From Deinococcales bacterium (GTDB lineage: Bacteria > Deinococcota > Deinococci > Deinococcales > JAAFIG01), in NCBI GenBank assembly GCA_013298595.1, contig JAAFIG010000018.1, forward strand, positions 18,836 through 82,835: a stretch of DNA of 64,000 nucleotides, read 5' to 3'. Positions within the stretch are counted from its first letter, which is position 1. Each line of letters starts with the position of its first letter. A program made the position numbers and the translations under genes. Positions 38,901 to 47,014 of this stretch are shown here, one piece after another. The notes beneath the pieces were generated by a model. It made no database searches. It was not told where the DNA came from and worked only from the letters and a program-made list of their open reading frames with translations.

Positions 38901-40002
38901 GGTTTTTGTCGATACCAGCACTGACTTGCCCTGCATCTTGTTGAATAGTATGGGTGACTTCGTGAGCGAGCAATTCAAAACCATCGCTGCTTTCAGGGTT
39001 GTAAGTACCTTCTTGAAAGAAAATATGTGACCCTGTGGTGAAGGCAACAGCGTGCACACTTTTACTAAGTTGATCGGCAGTGCTGTCGGTATGCACGCGA
39101 ACTTTAGATAAATCAGTGTTGAAATGCAGTTCAAGTTGTTTCCTAATGGGTGTTGGTAATGGGTTTCCTCCGCTAAGTTGTGCGGAGATACGGTCGCTGA
39201 TACCCGCCTGAGATTCTGGCTCGAGGACATGGTCTATTTGGGCGCTTTGGCGCTGCATTTCAAGGTTTTGATCGCTGATAGCTAAAGCTCGTTGCAGTTC
39301 GAGATTTAAATTAGGGGCTGTGCCAATAGCTGCAAAAGCACTGGCTCGAGCGGCGGTATTTTCGACTGGGTCTACAAATCGTTGAATGGCAGCCGCTAAT
39401 TCTGGTGCAGGGAAATTGGTGGCTCGAGCATACTGCACTAAGGTGCCACCAGCAATTTTCACCCGCTGTAAGACATTGTACTGGGGTTCTCGAGCGGCTT
39501 TCATATTGCTTGTTTCGGCTATGAAATGCTCCGCTACCCCTGCTAAAGTGGGTTGTTTACCGCGTTGCAATGGCACTTCGGGTCGGCGAATGCTTTGCTC
39601 GAGAGCAACCACATTGTTTTGCTGTTGTTTTTGTATTCGAGTTGCAGTGTATTCTTGGCGTAAATCCACACTGGCTCGCATGACAGCCAACTCGGTCTGC
39701 AAGAGTTGCGGGTCTCGAGCGGTGTTGTTTTGTAGGGCTTGTTTTCGTTGGATGGCTTGCTGGGTTTGGTGATGGTGTTGCCGAATTAAGTGTTGCTCGA
39801 GTTGTTGGGTTCGTTGCACAGTTTGGGTTGTGCTGAGGTTTTCGATGGCTCGTATTGTTTGAAATTCTGGGTTTTCGCTGATTCTTTGGATGGGTTTGAT
39901 ACTGCTAAGAGGTATGAGAATTGGTTTTCGTTGCACTGATTTTTCAGGAGTTTTACTGGTGGGTAGGCTGTGTATTGGTTCTGGACGACGAGTTCGTTCC
40001 AT
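35932..40002 (-). CDS. eCIS-associated DUF4157 effector with SHH-type nuclease-like C-terminus
   Basis: A 1356-residue effector. Residues 1-280 are Gln/Arg-rich and probably disordered. DUF4157 (eCIS core) spans about 290-365, with HEVTHTIQQ from residue 346. Residues 500-930 are helical and amphipathic. The C-terminus contains ESHHVPADK (H1116-H1117) and LIHRDTHR (H1171, H1175), the pattern of HNH/ENDO VII nucleases of the SHH type. AGGAG precedes the ATG at 40002. DUF4157 marks cargo of contractile injection systems. The nuclease call is an inference from motifs. Confidence 0.8.
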   Translation of the reverse strand: MERTRRPEPIHSLPTSKTPEKSVQRKPILIPLSSIKPIQRISENPEFQTIRAIENLSTTQTVQRTQQLEQHLIRQHHHQTQQAIQRKQALQNNTARDPQLLQTELAVMRASVDLRQEYTATRIQKQQQNNVVALEQSIRRPEVPLQRGKQPTLAGVAEHFIAETSNMKAAREPQYNVLQRVKIAGGTLVQYARATNFPAPELAAAIQRFVDPVENTAARASAFAAIGTAPNLNLELQRALAISDQNLEMQRQSAQIDHVLEPESQAGISDRISAQLSGGNPLPTPIRKQLELHFNTDLSKVRVHTDSTADQLSKSVHAVAFTTGSHIFFQEGTYNPESSDGFELLAHEVTHTIQQDAGQVSAGIDKNPALESAAREEGKKAASNKGNLEQAATRETKQTPSNDYQKYMGFPAAPRSATHEQFMQGARSSTVENLSARASNLHDPSTGKAVSPQWQALTNAVHGEQPAFPRATHLAPHLEKDGTAQNKQTEGIYNANLQSDAPRKIQRKSSQTRETSFTLQREALPIQRFSIKGAISDFLGVIPGYKQICSVFGKDLVTGEKVEQNPNAILDALANLVPGPIKDMVKALRESNAIPKAWAWFKKELSKINIGEAWQGIKDGISSFRVFNLGEVKDKIKAAVMKPISQVKNLIVGSIRKLAEIALEAVGAMFGGTGKQLIDGLKSAGDVIMDVIKNPGKFIKNLVQALKGGVSNFAANAKKHLTNGLGQWLTGESGLAFPSNLDVKGVFTLALTVLGVTYANFRKSLVKKLGEEKTKIAETKVDFVQNMMSKGMMAAEGMQAHEGSVKTEIVEGTKDFVKTSVIQAAVTKLITMFIPGGGLIQAFMTGFEMIKFVINEGSRIASLVSSIMGSISSIARGDVGGAIAKVESSLAKTIPLALSFLSRIFKVSGIGQRIKAIIGKIKGKIDGVVKKVMDKAAAVVAKMASAVGKGVDKGKEVAGKAVNGVKKIINGVFGEKKAFKAGKEQHQTWVEFANNRPTLKVASVPLEAREQLKNIKKLAKGNTALETQITNQEPRVSQIVQKLNTDMSALESRKNSLSESDYLREVRLLVTNAQNGIAPIFAVLFDAAGGGQPPVVGLHPIEDNRPDTSGEKRESHHVPADKFAIGMRNHYVALANAMPSTGKLGILKTQLTARANLIPQNGNGLSAILIHRDTHRLADQAVHSELSAAPTLRLIVEKAKKSAEKFQIVIFVNGGKQAAVNPSRVHWESFISKHFQVIKNKAAGMDVSVEVTDHTIRVAQKFKSATKNADEVADQISSDLSSAVTADQISVKTADEISNAMRSSFTSALTNGISAVTNALANSTKDGDKSTHSQALRRLRTQASETWSSFTAAVRV

Positions 40003-40023
40003 AGTAAATTTCTCCTGAGTTTC

Positions 40024-40029
40024 ATTATA
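40024..40029 (-). promoter_or_regulatory. Possible -10 element of the DUF4157 effector gene
   Basis: TATAAT on the minus strand, about 22 bases upstream of the effector ATG and before its AGGAG site. No good -35 hexamer is found at the usual distance. Confidence 0.45.
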
Positions 40030-40104
40030 CACATAAAGTATAGTTTTGTTGCTATTTCATAGGTTTTGGGTGTCTCAAAAAGCATATACTTATTTGCAAG
40101 TAAG

Positions 40105-40923
40105 TTATTTCAGGCTAATATCGTAAGAGTCTGATGGGACAGTTAAAATAACTTGTTGTGGTGCGCTATTCCCGACAGCAATACGCAGGGCAAGTTCACC
40201 GTGGAGAATATGATTTAACTTGTACTGTCCAAGTTCATTGGTGGTTGTGCCTGCTGCTGAACTGTTCTCTCGCCAAATACTGGCATTGGTTACAACTTCT
40301 CCTTTTTTATCAGTAACAATGCCACCAATTGTTAATTGCACACCAGCAATCGCTTGGTTCGGTTTGTTGATTAAGGTCAAATCGCGGCTGAGAATCAGTG
40401 GAGCATCTATGGTGCGTTGCAAATCAAGTGGGACAGTTAACAAGTACAATAACGAAGGTCGAGGGGGTAACTCGAGACCACTCCATAAATCGTTGCTGCG
40501 TGGACCATCTTCGGGTTGGCTGACTCGAGCGTTGACGGGTAGTTCAAGTTCGGCTATTTGAGGTGGTAATAATTCTGTGGGTAATTCAAAGTAACGCATT
40601 AGCAAGGCTAAGACGCGCCAGATTAATTCATTTTGATCGCGGACTTCGCTGCTAAAAACACTGACTTGGTAACGCAAATTAATTCTGCGAGGTACTTGTT
40701 TACTGCTGGTTGCATGACCTGTTGTAACTGCTGGGGCAAAATTGCTTTTTCGTAAAGCGGTATTTTCCTCGAGATCATGTAAAAAGAAATTAATGGTTGG
40801 TTTGGTTAGCGTGGACACCCAGTTGCGATTTGGAATTTCAAAAGTGATATCCACGTCTAAGGCATCAAATGCCCCTTTTTCTCGAAGTAAGCGTTTAAGT
40901 GTCTCATGAAGTGAGTAAAACAC
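40105..40923 (-). CDS. DUF4255-family eCIS cap/terminator protein (Afp16-like)
   Basis: A 272-residue protein. The N-terminal part (SLHETLKRLLREKGAFDALD, then INFFLHDLEENTALRKSN) matches DUF4255, which in PVC/Afp-type systems forms the tube-terminating cap. The C-terminal about 80 residues look like a carboxypeptidase-regulatory-like beta domain (NASIWRENSSAAGTTTNELG). It starts with GTG at 40923; TAGCGT ends six bases upstream. It lies upstream of the effector gene on the same strand. Confidence 0.85.
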   Translation of the reverse strand: MFYSLHETLKRLLREKGAFDALDVDITFEIPNRNWVSTLTKPTINFFLHDLEENTALRKSNFAPAVTTGHATSSKQVPRRINLRYQVSVFSSEVRDQNELIWRVLALLMRYFELPTELLPPQIAELELPVNARVSQPEDGPRSNDLWSGLELPPRPSLLYLLTVPLDLQRTIDAPLILSRDLTLINKPNQAIAGVQLTIGGIVTDKKGEVVTNASIWRENSSAAGTTTNELGQYKLNHILHGELALRIAVGNSAPQQVILTVPSDSYDISLK

Positions 40924-41107
40924 CTGATTACGCTATCATGGTTATGGGTTTTTGTGCTGTGCTTACTGTAACGCTTTACCTAAATTGCGTTTGTGTCAGG
41001 ATTTCTTGTGTTAAGCGACTTGGTTCCCCAAATCTAGGTATGGTAATTGCCCAAGTGTGCGGTATCATATGGTCGTATAATTGTGGTCTCGTGTTACAAT
41101 AGGTGCT
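40924..41107. promoter_or_regulatory. Divergent intergenic region of the two eCIS arms
   Basis: A 184-base region between the GTG starts of the DUF4255 gene (minus) and the FHA-tail protein gene (plus). It holds TAGCGT (minus, 40930-40935) and TACAAT (plus, 41095-41100), each placed for leaderless transcription, and another TATAAT at 41076-41081. Coordinated regulation of both arms from here is likely but not shown. Confidence 0.5.
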
Positions 41108-41989
41108 GTGGGAAACGGGCAGTTGATTGTGCAGTTACAGGGAGCAACGGTTGATACTTTACCAGTGACACAAGCACTGGTGAAAATCGGGCGTTCTCCA
41201 GATAATACTTTGGTTCTGCAACTGCCAATGGTCTCTAAGTACCATGCCGAGTTGCTATTTACTGATCAAGGGGTTTCGATTACCGACCTCGATAGTGAAT
41301 TTGGTACTTTTATTGCAGGTAGCCGCTTGTTGCCGCATCAGCCCTACCCGCTCTTGCAAGGTTTAGCCATTCAGGTTGGACCATTCATCATTAATTATTT
41401 ACCTCAGCCTGTTGCTGAGTTAACAGAAGAACCCATCTCGAGTGAACCAGAGCCTTTGGTGTTTGATACCTCAGATGTTGCGCCGCGTTTGCCGCGTCCA
41501 ATTTTCCCTGCACCATTACCCGAGGGTCGGGCAAAGTATTTACAGTTTTTGCCAGTTATTTTTCATCAATCAGACTTTACCAATCGGTTTCTACAAATTT
41601 TTGAAACTCTTTGGGAACCACTCGAGTGGCGACAAGACCATATCGCTATGTATTTTGATCCGCGTACTTGCCCTGCTTCTTTTTTATCAACCCTCTCGAA
41701 TTGGGTGGGTTTAGACCCTGACCCACGTTGGACAGAGTGGCGGCATCGGCAAATTCTTTTAGAAACAGCTACGCTGCAACGTTTCCGTGGTACACCGTAT
41801 GCTTTGCAACGCTTAATCGAATTGGTCTTAGATGTTTCACCAAAAATAGTTGAACATCCAGAAGAACCCTTTGTGTTTCGGGTTCAATTTCCAATAGGGA
41901 CAGAACTTCGGGTGCTTGGTTTGGCTCGAGAAATTATAGAAACTCATAAACCCGCGCATACTGGGTATATGGTTGAGGTAGTGGCATGA
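41108..41989 (+). CDS. FHA-domain/phage tail protein I fusion (baseplate)
   Basis: A 293-residue protein. Residues about 1-100 form an FHA domain (KIGRSPDNTLVL, VSKYHAELLF, LDSEFGTF), which binds phosphothreonine; the rest is tail protein I (YLQFLPVIFHQSDFTNRFLQ, then TLQRFRGTPYALQRLIELVL), a baseplate component. The GTG at 41108 is chosen because TACAAT ends seven bases upstream. Its stop overlaps the next ATG as ATGA. An FHA domain on a baseplate subunit suggests control by phosphorylation, yet the adjoining kinase appears inactive. Confidence 0.85.
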   Translation: MGNGQLIVQLQGATVDTLPVTQALVKIGRSPDNTLVLQLPMVSKYHAELLFTDQGVSITDLDSEFGTFIAGSRLLPHQPYPLLQGLAIQVGPFIINYLPQPVAELTEEPISSEPEPLVFDTSDVAPRLPRPIFPAPLPEGRAKYLQFLPVIFHQSDFTNRFLQIFETLWEPLEWRQDHIAMYFDPRTCPASFLSTLSNWVGLDPDPRWTEWRHRQILLETATLQRFRGTPYALQRLIELVLDVSPKIVEHPEEPFVFRVQFPIGTELRVLGLAREIIETHKPAHTGYMVEVVA

Positions 41990-44900
41990 TTCAAAATGTA
42001 CAAAAAGCAGGCGCATACGAACTGACAGAGGCATTACGGGTTGGTAAAACAGGTTCGTCATATATTTCGAGTTATCAAAACAGCAAAGCTGTGGTTAAAG
42101 TACTCAATTCGAGTTTACGTTTTGATCCAGCTGTGCAAGCTTTGTTTTTTTCTGAACTCGAGACGATTACCAATTTGCAGCACCCAGGTATTGCTCGAGT
42201 CCTCGACTTTGGCGAAGATGGTGTGCGTTACTTTGTGGTTTCCGAGTGGGTGGCTGATGGTTCTTTAAACACATGGTTGCAATTGCAAACCCGTGAACAA
42301 GCCCATCCAGATCGGCATACTGCTGTTGAACTGATGCGTCAACTAGCTGAAGCGCTTGCTTACGCGCATCGTAAAGGCGCAGTGCATTGGCAGCTCGAGC
42401 CAGAAAATATTTTACTCAGTAAAGTTGGGCAGCGTTATGTACTTAAAATCTCAGATTTTGGTTTAGCCAGAGTTGTCACGCAGTCCGACCCAGATGGTGT
42501 GTTGGTCAATGATCCTAAGTACATTTCACCAGAGCATGTGCTTGGTGTTCGTGCCGAACCCACCAGCGATATGTACAGCTTCGGTGTACTAATGTTCCAT
42601 GCTTTTACTGGCTCGGTGCCTTTTCAAGTCCGAGACCTTGGCGAAGCAGCTAACAAACATGTTTACGAACAACCTAGGGCTTTACGTGAATTAGATGCTC
42701 AAATTCCAGCCGAACTCGAGTCTTTGGTGCTACGCTGCTTACATAAACGCCCTTCGGAAAGACCAACTGCCGAAGAAGCTCGAGATGCCTTACAAGCTAT
42801 CCTCGAGCGTCATTATCCGTCGGTGCGTGCAACTCGGATGTTACTTGGGCATGAACGTGAAGTGCAAAGCCCAAACTTTGAAGCTCCAACAGGTCGTTGT
42901 GATAATCCACGAATCAGTGTTGTGGATAATTTGGGGCAAGTTTTATTTGTTCGTGAAATCCCACCAAGCTCATTAACCTTAGGGCGCGACCCAAGTAATT
43001 CATTGGTACTTGAAAGCGATACTGTCTCCAGAAACCATTTGCGTCTCGAGTACAATGGGCGTGAAGTTCGAGTCACAGACCTGAGCAGCAACGGTACATT
43101 CCTGATTGGTGGTAGTTCTGCTGGTGGGCGTTTAGCCTTTCAAACACCAACCGTTTTCCCTTGGCGTGGCATTGTGCAAGTTGCACCTTACTGGATTCGG
43201 CTCGAGCAACCAAGCAGCATGGCAGAACCAAACCGTATCGCAGTGACACTCGAGCGCGACCGCGCCGAATTTACCCCAGGTATTGGTATGCCAATCCGAG
43301 TCAATGTTGCGAACTTAGGGGCAATCACCGATCACCTTTCACTCGAGGTTCTAGGTGTTCCAAAAGAATGGGTAACCTACCCCGAAAAAGAAGTTTTTCT
43401 TAACAAGGGTATGCAAAGCCCAGTGGTTATCAGTGTTCATGTGCCACGCAGCAGCGAAGCAGTTGCTCGAGATTACAACGTCACTGTGCGGGCACGCTCC
43501 TTAGATAAACCAGAGGATTTTGGTGAAGCCCATGCAACTTGGCTGGTTTTGCCATTTGGTCAAGCCTCATTGCAAATGCGTCCTGGGAATCGTTCGACGC
43601 GGCGTAAAACACAGTACTCGGCGGTCTTTCGTAATGAAAGTAATATCCCATTAAAAGTCCAATTATCCGCTTCAGACGAAGGTAATAAATTCTTTTTTGC
43701 CTTCAACGAAGAAAAACCAAGACCACAATTACCACCAGGTGCAAGAGGTGTTTTTATGCGCTGGGGGCAAATTCTGGCTTTCCCATTTATCTTGGCTTTC
43801 CGAACCATGGTTGAATCCACCATTGGACCAATGCTGCGAAAAGCAAATCTGATCACTCGAGACCTCCAGCAACTGACGGGTCAAGAACAAGAAAACGAAA
43901 TTAAAAAAATTAAAGCAGCACCCGAAGCCAGAATTCCCATTTCCCCACAAGTCACCATTGCACCAGGTGAAAGTCAAAGTGTACCTTTGGATACTTGGGT
44001 TAACTGGCGACTGGTTGGTCGAACGATTCAACGTCCCTTTAAAGTTAATGCACACGCTGTCGGACTCGAGGAACGATGGAAAGATAGCAACAGTACCTTA
44101 CACCGAGATGTGATACCAAAAACCGTAGATGCAAATCTGTCACATTTAGCTGTTTTTCCTGTGTGGGTGCCACCTGTAATAGCTGCTATTTTGGCATTAC
44201 TTGCATTTATTGTCATGCGTAACCCAAGTATTGATCGTCTTCGTACAGTTCCTGATGTCGTCAAAGTAGGGCAATCATTCCAAGTGCTTTGTGATGTCAG
44301 TAGTGCTGCCAACATAGAATTAATTTACGATGGCAATAAATCAATTAAAAGTAAAACCTGTAAATTTCTTGTCCCAGGTATTCAAAACACCACAAAGTAC
44401 ACCATTGTGGCAAAGAACTTCTTGCCAGCGTTCGGTTTTGGTGTCGCCACAAAAGAATTACCCAAAACACCTAAGCGCGATCCAAAAATTGCGACTCTCG
44501 AGGAATTCGCTATTATTGGCGTGACTTCTGGTAAAGAAAAATTTGATTTAGTTGAAGGCAATAAACGATCTATTCAATTCAGGTGCAAAGGTAATAATAT
44601 TGTTTCACTGGAATTGCAAGCACCTTCAGGAGCAAAAACTTACCGCTCATGTCAATTGCTTGCTCAAGATGCACCGTTTTCATTTGATACGCCTGGAAAA
44701 TACGAGTTTCAACTGCAAGCAAAAGGTGAACCAGGTGCAGCTCAACCGTTACCTAAGAAAATTATGGTTGAAATTAAACCTGCTAAGCCAAGTATTGTTT
44801 TCAGTGTTTCACCAAGTGTTGTGGTCAAAGGCGAAAGTGGCGATATCACCTTGTCGTGGCGTGTTGCAAATGCAGTTAAAGTCGAAATTACGACTTTGGC

Positions 44901-45762
44901 AGATGTTCCACCAAGTGGTACTCAATCAGTTCCTGCGCCAACAGATTCTGATACGTATACATTAAAAGCCAAGAACTTTGATCTCGAGGAATCGAAATCG
45001 GTTTCAGTCACAGTTCGTGAACCACTGCCTGTTGCAGCTGTACCAACACCAACAACAACATTGCCGCCTGTTGTTAGACCAGAACCGCAAAAACCTGTTG
45101 TTACGCAGGCAAATAAACCACCAAAACCACCAAAACCGCTCATTACGACAACACCAGATAAACCACCAGTTGACAATAAACCTGTTGAACAATGGGTTTA
45201 TTACTACACAAATTTTGGTTTCCTCGAGATTGGTTCATTTAACCACATCCGCTATGTCAATAAATTGACAGGGGAACAGCGAAGTAACATTCCTATTACA
45301 CTTGGAGAGAAATTTTTGCAAAGTGAAGATGGTAGTGTAGATCTCAAATTCTATTCAGCACAACGCGATACGTTTGCGGGCAGATCATCCGATGGTCGTT
45401 GGTGTGGAGCGCTTAGGGATGCGGTTTTCCCAGATGACTGTGGTTTTAGTGGTAAATGGAATGTTCGTATCAATGGGGTTAAATGTACCCTCGAGGCTCA
45501 ACAAAAAAATAATTTTGTCACAGGTTCTTTTTGTGACGGTGAAAATAAGCGTTACTTTTCGGGTGAAGTCTCATTCCCAGATAATCGAACTCAATTGTAT
45601 GCAAAATTCAAGTCAAACCCAAATTATCAGCATTTGAATATTTATATTGATGGCTTTGAGTCTAATCAATTTCGTGGCACAATTGGTGTTAGTACAGGTT
45701 TGTCAGGCATTAATTGGTGTGGCTGGAAAGAAAATCAATCTGAACCAACAGATTGTGGTTAA
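41986..45762 (+). CDS. Pseudokinase-FHA-transmembrane-Ig-like protein
   Basis: A 1258-residue protein. A Ser/Thr-kinase-like domain (about 1-280) keeps the ATP lysine (K38) and DFG (157-159), but the catalytic loop reads HWQLEPEN (134-141) instead of HRDLKPEN, losing the catalytic Asp and Lys. An FHA domain follows (about 320-395; LTLGRDPSNSLVL, SRNHLRLE, LSSNGTF). Beta-rich domains come next, then one membrane span (about 723-745), Ig-like domains, a Pro-rich linker and a Cys-containing extracytoplasmic end. It probably ties phospho-signalling or membrane anchoring to the injection apparatus. Confidence 0.8.
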   Translation: MIQNVQKAGAYELTEALRVGKTGSSYISSYQNSKAVVKVLNSSLRFDPAVQALFFSELETITNLQHPGIARVLDFGEDGVRYFVVSEWVADGSLNTWLQLQTREQAHPDRHTAVELMRQLAEALAYAHRKGAVHWQLEPENILLSKVGQRYVLKISDFGLARVVTQSDPDGVLVNDPKYISPEHVLGVRAEPTSDMYSFGVLMFHAFTGSVPFQVRDLGEAANKHVYEQPRALRELDAQIPAELESLVLRCLHKRPSERPTAEEARDALQAILERHYPSVRATRMLLGHEREVQSPNFEAPTGRCDNPRISVVDNLGQVLFVREIPPSSLTLGRDPSNSLVLESDTVSRNHLRLEYNGREVRVTDLSSNGTFLIGGSSAGGRLAFQTPTVFPWRGIVQVAPYWIRLEQPSSMAEPNRIAVTLERDRAEFTPGIGMPIRVNVANLGAITDHLSLEVLGVPKEWVTYPEKEVFLNKGMQSPVVISVHVPRSSEAVARDYNVTVRARSLDKPEDFGEAHATWLVLPFGQASLQMRPGNRSTRRKTQYSAVFRNESNIPLKVQLSASDEGNKFFFAFNEEKPRPQLPPGARGVFMRWGQILAFPFILAFRTMVESTIGPMLRKANLITRDLQQLTGQEQENEIKKIKAAPEARIPISPQVTIAPGESQSVPLDTWVNWRLVGRTIQRPFKVNAHAVGLEERWKDSNSTLHRDVIPKTVDANLSHLAVFPVWVPPVIAAILALLAFIVMRNPSIDRLRTVPDVVKVGQSFQVLCDVSSAANIELIYDGNKSIKSKTCKFLVPGIQNTTKYTIVAKNFLPAFGFGVATKELPKTPKRDPKIATLEEFAIIGVTSGKEKFDLVEGNKRSIQFRCKGNNIVSLELQAPSGAKTYRSCQLLAQDAPFSFDTPGKYEFQLQAKGEPGAAQPLPKKIMVEIKPAKPSIVFSVSPSVVVKGESGDITLSWRVANAVKVEITTLADVPPSGTQSVPAPTDSDTYTLKAKNFDLEESKSVSVTVREPLPVAAVPTPTTTLPPVVRPEPQKPVVTQANKPPKPPKPLITTTPDKPPVDNKPVEQWVYYYTNFGFLEIGSFNHIRYVNKLTGEQRSNIPITLGEKFLQSEDGSVDLKFYSAQRDTFAGRSSDGRWCGALRDAVFPDDCGFSGKWNVRINGVKCTLEAQQKNNFVTGSFCDGENKRYFSGEVSFPDNRTQLYAKFKSNPNYQHLNIYIDGFESNQFRGTIGVSTGLSGINWCGWKENQSEPTDCG

Positions 45763-45833
45763 AGCAGTGGCTCTTATAAACTACTTATTTCAAATCATGT
45801 CTTGAATGCTACAATTTTGGAAAGTGAGGCTGT

Positions 45834-46331
45834 ATGAAAATCTCGAAAACCTTTGTTATTTTAATGACATCACTAACAGTTCTTTTATTGTCTTGTGGTC
45901 CTTCGTTCGTCTTAGCTCCCACACGACTCAATTCGCAATTTGTTGCTTTAAGACCTTATGGCAAAATTGTTAAAAATGGTGAACTCAGCACTGTAGCGGG
46001 GTCAGCCGAATTACTGCCATATAATGATGGTAAATTGCGAATCACAGTTAAACTCGGTAACTTGCCACCTGATACCGTCCGAGCTGGGCGTATTGTTTTC
46101 GGTGATTGTACTGTGATAACCACGAAAGTGCTGATTCAACTCGATTCGATAAGATCAGACAAAGATGGGTATGGAACAGTTGTTACCACAGTCGCAACTG
46201 ATCGTCTGGCAACAACTGCAAGTGCAAAGTCTTCATTAGCTGTTTTGTACTACCAACGAGGTGAAACAGATCCAAGTGGAATTATTGGCGATCCAATTAC
46301 ATGTGGCGATTTTGTTTACCGCACAGAATAA
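45834..46331 (+). CDS. CHRD-like lipoprotein
   Basis: A 165-residue lipoprotein with signal and lipobox (LTVLLLSCG). The sequence GSAELLPYNDGKLRITVKLG, then LPPDTVRAGRIV, resembles CHRD-type domains. GTGAGG precedes the ATG. It lies between the pseudokinase and the tube adaptor in the eCIS plus arm, so it may act at the membrane near the machine; no direct evidence. Confidence 0.6.
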   Translation: MKISKTFVILMTSLTVLLLSCGPSFVLAPTRLNSQFVALRPYGKIVKNGELSTVAGSAELLPYNDGKLRITVKLGNLPPDTVRAGRIVFGDCTVITTKVLIQLDSIRSDKDGYGTVVTTVATDRLATTASAKSSLAVLYYQRGETDPSGIIGDPITCGDFVYRTE

Positions 46332-46342
46332 ATGAGGTGTAT

Positions 46343-47014
46343 ATGTCTTTAGTAAAAGCCCGTATTGAAAATTTGGAAAAAGGTGGTACAGCTCCGGACT
46401 TTGTCGAAGCTTTATTTAACCCTAAAGAATATACTTTCTCAAAGAGCAATTCTTGGGCAGGAGATACTTCTGCTCAAGCCAATGCTGGTGAATTACAATT
46501 TACTGGTGGGCAAAATGCAACTTTAAAACTGCAATTGGTTTTTGATACCTATCATTTAGCAACTGCATCTGCGCCACCACCAGATGTGCGTGGTCGAACG
46601 GACGGACTTTGGCAAATGATGCAACTAGACAAACGATTTGCAAGCGAAAAAAGTAAACATGGTCGTCCTCCAAAGGTTAAATTCTTTTGGGGTAATACTT
46701 GGGCTTTTGACTCGGTGATTGAATCTATCTCACAACAATTCACCTTATTTTTGCCAAGTGGTATACCAGTTCGTGCCATTGTTGATTTAACATTAAAAGA
46801 AGCAAAGGATCACGAAACCTTAACAGCTGGTGGGGGTTCAGGGGCTGCGGGCGGTATTATACAAGCCGTTCGTCAAGGGGATAGTCTAGCGCGAATTGCC
46901 AATGACACCTTAGGCAATGCTGGTCGTTGGCGAGAAATCGCAGATTTAAACAAAATTTCTAATGTAAGAAATCTGATGTCAGGTAGTCAATTAAAACTTC
47001 CTGGTGGTCTATGA
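46343..47014 (+). CDS. LysM-containing CIS tube adaptor (Afp7-like)
   Basis: A 223-residue protein. The N-terminal VEALFNPKEYTFSKSNSW and the following beta domain are typical of the CIS tube protein family; the C-terminal LysM (VRQGDSLARIANDTLGN, then LMSGSQLKLPGGL) matches gp53/Afp7-like adaptors that join tube and spike. GAGGTG precedes the ATG at 46343. Its stop overlaps the spike gene start. Confidence 0.92.
   Translation: MSLVKARIENLEKGGTAPDFVEALFNPKEYTFSKSNSWAGDTSAQANAGELQFTGGQNATLKLQLVFDTYHLATASAPPPDVRGRTDGLWQMMQLDKRFASEKSKHGRPPKVKFFWGNTWAFDSVIESISQQFTLFLPSGIPVRAIVDLTLKEAKDHETLTAGGGSGAAGGIIQAVRQGDSLARIANDTLGNAGRWREIADLNKISNVRNLMSGSQLKLPGGL

Noticed and set aside
41986-42830. Active Ser/Thr kinase
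   Set aside because: The HRD catalytic loop is replaced by HWQLEPEN, so activity cannot be assumed.
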